NCBI RefSeq assembly: GCF_000373585.1
Contig: NZ_KB891915.1
Coordinates: 1 to 53,719, forward strand
Origin: Streptomyces sp. MspMP-M5
GTDB taxonomy: Bacteria > Actinomycetota > Actinomycetes > Streptomycetales > Streptomycetaceae
DNA: 53,719 bases
Direction of reading: 5' to 3'
The notes below the pieces were generated by a model. The model saw nothing but the letters and a program-made list of their open reading frames with translations. It was not told the origin of the DNA and did no database searches. This document shows, piece by piece, positions 47,919 through 53,719 of the stretch (its first letter is position 1; each line of letters starts with the position of its first letter). The position numbers and the translations under genes are program-made.

Positions 47919-49235
47919 ATGACGGACACCCTCGCCCACCCGCACCTGCGCTTCGAGCCGGCCGCCGGCGACCCCGCCGGCCCCCGGGAGATCGTGATCC
48001 TCGGCTCGACGGGTTCGATCGGCACCCAGGCCATCGACATCGTGCTGCGCAACCCCGGCCGGTTCCGGGTCACCGCGCTCGCCGCGTCCGGCGGCCGGGT
48101 CGAGCTGCTGGCCGAGCAGGCGCACCGGCTGCGGGTCACCGCCGTCGCGGTGGCACGCGCGGAGGCGGTGCCCGCGCTCCGCGAGGCGCTGGCCGCGCGC
48201 TACGGCGTGGGGGAGCCGCTGCCGGAGATCCTCGCCGGCCCCGACGCGGCCACCGATCTCGCCGCCTCGCCCTGCCACACCGTCCTCAACGGCATCACCG
48301 GCTCCATCGGCCTCGCGCCCACCCTCGCCGCCCTGAAGGCCGGCCGGGTGCTGGCGCTCGCCAACAAGGAGTCGCTGATCGTCGGCGGCCCCCTGGTCAA
48401 GGCCCTCGCCCGGCCCGGCCAGATCATCCCCGTCGACTCCGAGCACTCCGCGCTCTTCCAGGCCCTGGCCGGCGGCACCCGCGCCGAGGTCCGCAAGCTG
48501 GTGGTCACCGCCTCCGGCGGCCCGTTCCGCGGCCGCACCCGGCGCGAACTGGCCGGCGTCACGCCCGAGCAGGCGCTGGCCCACCCCACCTGGTCGATGG
48601 GCCCGGTCGTCACCATCAACTCCGCGACCCTGGTCAACAAGGGCCTGGAGGTCATCGAGGCGCACCTGCTCTTCGACGTCCCCTTCGACCGCATCGAGGT
48701 CGTCGTCCATCCGCAGTCCTACGTCCACTCGATGGTGGAGTTCACCGACGGCTCCACCCTCGCCCAGGCCAGCCCGCCCGACATGCGGATGCCGATCGCG
48801 CTGGGCCTGGGCTGGCCCGAGCGGGTCCCCGACGCGGCCCCCGGCGTGGACTGGACCCGGGCCCTGAGCTGGGAGTTCTTCCCGCTCGACGAGGAAGCCT
48901 TCCCGTCCGTGCCGCTGGCCTGCCGGGTCGGTGAACTGGGCGGCACCGCCCCGGCCGTCTTCAACGCCGCGAACGAGGAGTGCGTCGAGGCGTTCCTCAC
49001 CGGCGGGCTGCCGTTCACAGGGATTGTGGATACGGTCGCGGCAGTGGTCGACGAAGGGCTGGCAACCGGAGTGGTGATGAAGCAGAGCCAGGACGGCGCA
49101 CGCCCGGACGGCACGGCCGCCGACGGAACCTCCCTCACCGTCGCGGACGTCCTGCAGGCCGAGACCTGGGCGCGCGCCCGCGCCCGCGAACTGGCCGCCG
49201 CGGCGGCACGCACCCCCTCGGAGGCTCGCGCATGA
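47919..49235 (+). CDS. dxr: 1-Deoxy-D-xylulose 5-phosphate reductoisomerase
   Basis: 438 aa from the ATG at 47919; an ATG nine bases earlier (47910) is equally in frame, and neither has a good Shine-Dalgarno. NADPH motif GSTGSIGTQAID at residues 29-40; VLNGITGSIGL, LANKESLIVGG, DSEHSALFQAL (metal ligands Asp and Glu), ASGGPFRGRT and the later MVEFTDGSTLAQ complete the DXR pattern. Converts DXP to MEP, the first committed step of the MEP isoprenoid pathway; ispG of the same pathway lies two genes on. The C-terminal 45 residues are a variable tail. Stop overlaps the protease ATG. Confidence 0.95.
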   Translation: MTDTLAHPHLRFEPAAGDPAGPREIVILGSTGSIGTQAIDIVLRNPGRFRVTALAASGGRVELLAEQAHRLRVTAVAVARAEAVPALREALAARYGVGEPLPEILAGPDAATDLAASPCHTVLNGITGSIGLAPTLAALKAGRVLALANKESLIVGGPLVKALARPGQIIPVDSEHSALFQALAGGTRAEVRKLVVTASGGPFRGRTRRELAGVTPEQALAHPTWSMGPVVTINSATLVNKGLEVIEAHLLFDVPFDRIEVVVHPQSYVHSMVEFTDGSTLAQASPPDMRMPIALGLGWPERVPDAAPGVDWTRALSWEFFPLDEEAFPSVPLACRVGELGGTAPAVFNAANEECVEAFLTGGLPFTGIVDTVAAVVDEGLATGVVMKQSQDGARPDGTAADGTSLTVADVLQAETWARARARELAAAAARTPSEARA

Positions 49236-50533
49236 CGACCTGGATGACCATCCTCGGCATAGTCGTCTTCGTCGTCGGCCTGCTGTTCTCCATCGCCTGG
49301 CACGAACTCGGCCACCTCACCACGGCCAAGATGTTCGGCATCCGGGTGCCGCAGTACATGGTGGGCTTCGGGCCGACGATCTTCTCCCGCAAGAAGGGCG
49401 ACACCGAGTACGGCATCAAGGCGGTCCCGCTGGGCGGCTACATCCGCATGATCGGCATGTTCCCGCCCGGCGACGACGGGAAGCTCCAGGCCCGCTCCAC
49501 CTCCCCGTTCCGCGGCATGATCGAGGACGCCCGCTCGGCGGCCTTCGAGGAGCTCCAGCCCGGCGACGAGCACCGGCTGTTCTACACGCGCAGGCCCTGG
49601 AAGCGCGTCATCGTGATGTTCGCCGGGCCGTTCATGAACCTCGTCCTGGCCGTGGTGATCTTCATGAGCGTGCTGATGGGCTTCGGCATCAACACCCAGA
49701 CCACCCAGGTCAGCTCGGTCTCCGACTGCGTCATCTCGGCCTCCGCCAAGACCGACAAGTGCCCGGCCGGCGCCAAGGACTCCCCGGCCAAGGCCGCCGG
49801 GCTGCGGGCCGGCGACAAGATCGTCACGTTCAACGGCCACCCCGTCCCCGACTGGGGCACCCTCCAGGACCAGATCCGCAGGACCACCGGCCCGGCGACC
49901 CTCGTCGTCGAGCGGCACGGCACCCGGCAGACCCTGCACGCCGACCTCATCGAGAACAAGGTCGCCAAGACCGACGGCCACGGCGGCTACGTCCCCGGCC
50001 AGTACGTCACCGCCGGCTTCCTCGGCTTCACCCCGGCCAGCGGCATCGTCCAGCAGACCTTCGGCCAGTCCGTGGACCGGATGGGCAACATGGTCTCGCA
50101 GGGCGTGGACTCGCTGGTGCAGGTCCCCGGCAAGATCCCCGACCTGTGGAACGCAGCCTTCAACGGCGCCGAGCGCAAGCAGGACTCCCCGATGGGCGTG
50201 GTCGGCGCGGCCCGGGTCGGCGGCGAGGTCTTCTCCCTGCACATCCCGCCGGAGCAGCGGGTGGCGACCATGCTCTTCCTGGTCGCCGGCTTCAACCTCT
50301 CGCTGTTCCTGTTCAACATGCTGCCGCTGCTGCCGCTCGACGGCGGCCACATCGCCGGCGCCCTGTGGGAGTCGCTGCGCCGCGCCTTCGCCAAGATCGT
50401 CCGGCGCCCCGACCCCGGCCCCTTCGACGTCGCCAAGCTGATGCCGGTCGCCTACGTCGTCGCCGGGATCTTCGTCTGCTTCACCCTGCTCGTCCTGGTC
50501 GCGGATGTGGTGAACCCGGTGAAGCTCACCTAG
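49232..50533 (+). CDS. rseP: M50-family intramembrane zinc protease (RseP/site-2-like)
   Basis: 433 aa, ATG overlapping the dxr stop by four bases. First membrane helix carries the zinc motif HELGH (residues 24-28); the third ligand motif LPLDGGH is in a later helix (about residue 370). A PDZ-like domain spans roughly 185-265 (AAGLRAGDKIVTFNGHPVPD). Four membrane segments. Family members cleave membrane-spanning anti-sigma factors or signal-peptide remnants. Conserved position between dxr and ispG in actinomycetes. Followed by two hairpins. Confidence 0.93.
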   Translation: MTTWMTILGIVVFVVGLLFSIAWHELGHLTTAKMFGIRVPQYMVGFGPTIFSRKKGDTEYGIKAVPLGGYIRMIGMFPPGDDGKLQARSTSPFRGMIEDARSAAFEELQPGDEHRLFYTRRPWKRVIVMFAGPFMNLVLAVVIFMSVLMGFGINTQTTQVSSVSDCVISASAKTDKCPAGAKDSPAKAAGLRAGDKIVTFNGHPVPDWGTLQDQIRRTTGPATLVVERHGTRQTLHADLIENKVAKTDGHGGYVPGQYVTAGFLGFTPASGIVQQTFGQSVDRMGNMVSQGVDSLVQVPGKIPDLWNAAFNGAERKQDSPMGVVGAARVGGEVFSLHIPPEQRVATMLFLVAGFNLSLFLFNMLPLLPLDGGHIAGALWESLRRAFAKIVRRPDPGPFDVAKLMPVAYVVAGIFVCFTLLVLVADVVNPVKLT

Positions 50534-50611
50534 GTTCTGCCCCGCGGGGCAGAACCGGCCTCGTAAAACCCACGGCCGGGCACGCGGCGACCGTATGGGC
50601 GTGCCCGGCCG
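50533..50611 (+). terminator. Double hairpin between rseP and ispG
   Basis: First stem GGTTCTGCCC (50533-50542) with GGGCAGAACC (50547-50556), starting on the last base of the stop codon. Second stem GGCCGGGCACGC (50574-50585) with GCGTGCCCGGCC (50599-50610), extendable by one pair. Together a strong barrier before ispG, which then needs its own promoter; TAGGCT at 50665-50670 is a possible -10. Confidence 0.8.
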
Positions 50612-50729
50612 CCCCCTTTCGAGGGGCATAAGGGTTCGATGTGCCTCCCGCGAGCCGGGTGCCGTAGGCTCGATGACCGGAAGCCCGCCGAATCAGGGCC
50701 CTGATCCATACCTTGGGGTTGCTCGCCAG

Positions 50730-51887
<1,158 letters not shown>

Positions 51888-51922
51888 GCGGGTACCTAGG
51901 GCACGGGCGAACAGATCCCGTA

Positions 51923-51984
51923 GGGGGTGCACGACCCCCCTGCGGGGCCCCAACGTGGCGGGGCCGGAGCGGTATTCCGGCCCC
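51923..51984 (+). terminator. Hairpins downstream of ispG
   Basis: GGGGGT/ACCCCC (51923-51928, 51934-51939) and GGGGCCGGA/TCCGGCCCC (51960-51968, 51976-51984) form two successive stem-loops 36 and 73 bases after the ispG stop. No T tract. Confidence 0.65.
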
Positions 51985-52160
51985 GGCCCCGCCGTCCCGC
52001 TTGCCGCCGCACGTCCCATGACCGGGCGCGTGATGCCAGGTCCCGTCCGCACGGTCCGTCCCACCGCTGCCCAGGTGGCCGTCGGCCCGGTGGAGGTACA
52101 GTGCCAGGACCTGCTCCCGCCTGGCCTCCCAGGCCCCACAACGGTGAGGCTTTCCGACTC

Positions 52161-53006
52161 GTGCTGACGACCACCGCCCTCAAGGTCCTCGAACCGGGAG
52201 AGCTCGACGCGGCCCTCGCGGTCCTGGACCGCGAACCGGTCGCCAACGCCTTCGTCGCCGCCCGCGTCCAGGTCGCCGGCCTCGACCCCTGGCGGCTCGG
52301 CGGCGAGATGTGGGGCTGGTACGTCGGCGGCCGGCTGGAGTCCCTCTGCTACGCCGGCGCCAACCTCGTCCCCGTCTGCGCCACCCCCGAGGCCATCCGC
52401 GGCTTCGCCGAACGCGCCCGCCGCCAGGGCCGCCGCTGCTCCTCCGTCGTCGGCCCGGCCGGCCCCACCGCCGCCCTCTGGGAGCTGCTCGAACCCCACT
52501 GGGGCCCGGCCCGCGAGATCCGCGCGCACCAGCCGCTGATGGTCACCCGCACCCCCTCCGCCGAGATCGCCCCCGACCCACGCGTCCGGCGGATCCGCAA
52601 GGACGAACTCGACATGATCATGCCCGCCTGCGTGGCCATGTTCACCGAAGAGGTCGGCATCTCCCCGCTCGCCGGCGACGGCGGCCTGCTCTACCAGGCC
52701 CGGGTCGCCGAACTCGTCGGCGCCGGCCGCTCGTTCGCCCGCATCGACGACGGCAAGGTCGTCTTCAAGGCCGAGATCGGCGCCGCCACCCCGCTCGCCT
52801 GCCAGATCCAGGGCGTCTGGGTCGACCCCGCGCACCGCGGCCGCGGCCTGTCCGAGACGGGCATGGCCGCCGTGCTCCGCTACGCACTCGCCGACGTCGC
52901 CCCCGTCGCCAGCCTCTACGTCAACGACTACAACACCGCCGCCCGCGCCGCCTACCGCCGAGTGGGCTTCGAGGAAGTCGGCGCCTTCATGAGCGTGCTG
53001 TTCTGA
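52161..53006 (+). CDS. GNAT acetyltransferase with N-terminal DUF4081-type domain
   Basis: 281 aa from the GTG at 52161 (start inferred; GTGAGG lies about 11 bases upstream, and the preceding frame is not protein-like). The N-terminal half (LDPWRLGGEMWGWYVGGRLE, SVVGPAGPTAALWELLEPHW) is the actinomycete DUF4081 region; the C-terminal half is GNAT, with acetyl-CoA loop in GVWVDPAHRGRGLSETGMAA and end YRRVGFEEVGAFMSVLF. Acceptor unknown. Position after ispG is conserved in Streptomyces. Confidence 0.9.
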   Translation: MLTTTALKVLEPGELDAALAVLDREPVANAFVAARVQVAGLDPWRLGGEMWGWYVGGRLESLCYAGANLVPVCATPEAIRGFAERARRQGRRCSSVVGPAGPTAALWELLEPHWGPAREIRAHQPLMVTRTPSAEIAPDPRVRRIRKDELDMIMPACVAMFTEEVGISPLAGDGGLLYQARVAELVGAGRSFARIDDGKVVFKAEIGAATPLACQIQGVWVDPAHRGRGLSETGMAAVLRYALADVAPVASLYVNDYNTAARAAYRRVGFEEVGAFMSVLF

Positions 53007-53030
53007 GCCCCGGCCTTGTACGCTCCGAGC

Positions 53031-53564
53031 ATGGATGACGTCGCGGTGGGCCCCCTCGATCTCACTGCCCGCGTGGACGACGCGCTCGCCGTACAGGCCC
53101 TCGCCTTCGGACTCGGCGACGAGGAGATCGCCGTCCGCCGTCACATCGTCCTCCGCCACCTCGGGTGCCGCGGCGCCCGTGCGCTGGGCGCCACCACCCC
53201 CGCCGGCCGCCTCGTCGGCTTCGTCTACGGCATGCCCAACGAACGCACCCACTGGTGGTCCACCGTCGTCGAGCCCTACCTGCGCAGCCAGGGCCTGGAC
53301 CACTGGCTCGACGACTCCTTCGTCATCACCGAGCTGCACGTCCACCCCGCCTACCAGAACCGCGGCATCGGCCGCGCTCTGATCACCCGCCTCACCGACG
53401 TGGCCACCGAACCCCGCAGCATCCTCTCCGCCATCGACACCGACAGCCCCGCCCGCGGCCTCTACCGCTCCCTCGGCTACCACGACATCGCCCGCCGCGT
53501 CCTCTTCCCCAGCGCCCCCACCCCCTACGCAGTCATGGGCGCCCCCCTCCCCCTGAAGCGCTGA
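53031..53564 (+). CDS. GNAT-family N-acetyltransferase
   Basis: 177 aa from the ATG at 53031; a TTG at 53016 is in frame, no strong Shine-Dalgarno separates them. GNAT core: TPAGRLVGFVYGMPNERTHW, acetyl-CoA loop ELHVHPAYQNRGIGRALITR, and C-terminal SPARGLYRSLGYHDIARRVL. Soluble. Substrate unknown. Starts 24 bases after the previous GNAT gene, probably cotranscribed. A strong hairpin lies 82 bases after its stop. Confidence 0.9.
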   Translation: MDDVAVGPLDLTARVDDALAVQALAFGLGDEEIAVRRHIVLRHLGCRGARALGATTPAGRLVGFVYGMPNERTHWWSTVVEPYLRSQGLDHWLDDSFVITELHVHPAYQNRGIGRALITRLTDVATEPRSILSAIDTDSPARGLYRSLGYHDIARRVLFPSAPTPYAVMGAPLPLKR

Positions 53565-53646
53565 CGGCCCACGACCCGCACCGGACCACCCACACCAGCC
53601 CCCACCCACCAGCTCCCCACCCACCCACGGGAGGGGACGGGTCGGA

Positions 53647-53703
53647 GGGGCAGGGGGTGTGTCCGGACGTAAAGCGAAGCAGTCCGGACACACCCCCTGC
53701 CCC
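53647..53703. terminator. 22-bp perfect inverted repeat (terminator)
   Basis: The arm 53647-53668 (GGGGCAGGGGGTGTGTCC and GGAC) pairs without mismatch with 53682-53703 around a 13-base loop. Preceded by a C-rich, G-poor stretch (53570-53630). Ends the two-GNAT transcript and, being symmetric, could also stop a convergent gene beyond the window. Confidence 0.85.
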
Positions 53704-53719
53704 GCAGACCCGGCACCGC

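Overview
The window reads as an ordinary piece of chromosome core from a Streptomyces-type actinomycete. Support: very high G+C with G/C-biased third codon positions, frequent GTG starts and one TTG start, purine-rich Shine-Dalgarno sites, GC-rich hairpin terminators without T tracts, and the actinomycete order rpsB-tsf-pyrH-frr-cdsA-rlmN at one end and dxr-M50 protease-ispG-GNAT at the other. No rRNA, tRNA, CRISPR array, prophage or insertion sequence was seen.

Layout. 1-6545: a CAGCCCG heptamer array, an M23-type exported protein (minus strand), then the translation/lipid operon rpsB, tsf, pyrH, frr, cdsA. 6662-11927: rlmN, then a TPP riboswitch whose expression platform can sequester the Shine-Dalgarno of thiB, followed by thiBPQ (thiamine uptake). 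11982-18949: a NarL-type two-component pair, a GT87 membrane glycosyltransferase, a DMT-family transporter, a LOG-family gene with an apparent one-base frameshift downstream of a MarR regulator, and a divergent Rid-family gene. 19449-21343: a two-gene ABC transporter whose ATPase has lost several normally invariant motifs.

21584-45347 is a polyamine/GABA utilisation region: Lrp regulator plus putrescine-type aminotransferase, two related aldehyde dehydrogenases, two spermidine/putrescine-type binding proteins, the transporter genes potABC with an FAD amine oxidoreductase, gabT, a PucR regulator and a succinate-semialdehyde-type dehydrogenase. Together these could take putrescine through 4-aminobutyraldehyde, GABA and succinic semialdehyde to succinate. 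Embedded in it are an HXXEE protein, a deaminase best read as 6-aminodeoxyfutalosine deaminase (menaquinone pathway), a NADAR protein, a PAP2 phosphatase and a TraG/VirD4-like ATPase. 45900-53719: a long acyl-CoA dehydrogenase, dxr, M50 protease and ispG (MEP isoprenoid pathway), then two GNAT acetyltransferases and a very strong hairpin.

The most useful new observations are a sequence element (AACAACGGAATC plus GGCAAC/GAATCA/TTGTTG modules) shared by the promoter regions of the two polyamine aldehyde dehydrogenases, a legible OFF/ON mechanism for the TPP riboswitch, a motif-degenerate ABC ATPase, a domain-V-like 34-mer in the tail of the GT87 gene, and a direct repeat upstream of the PucR gene. 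All functional calls come from reading translated sequence and motifs; no database search was possible.
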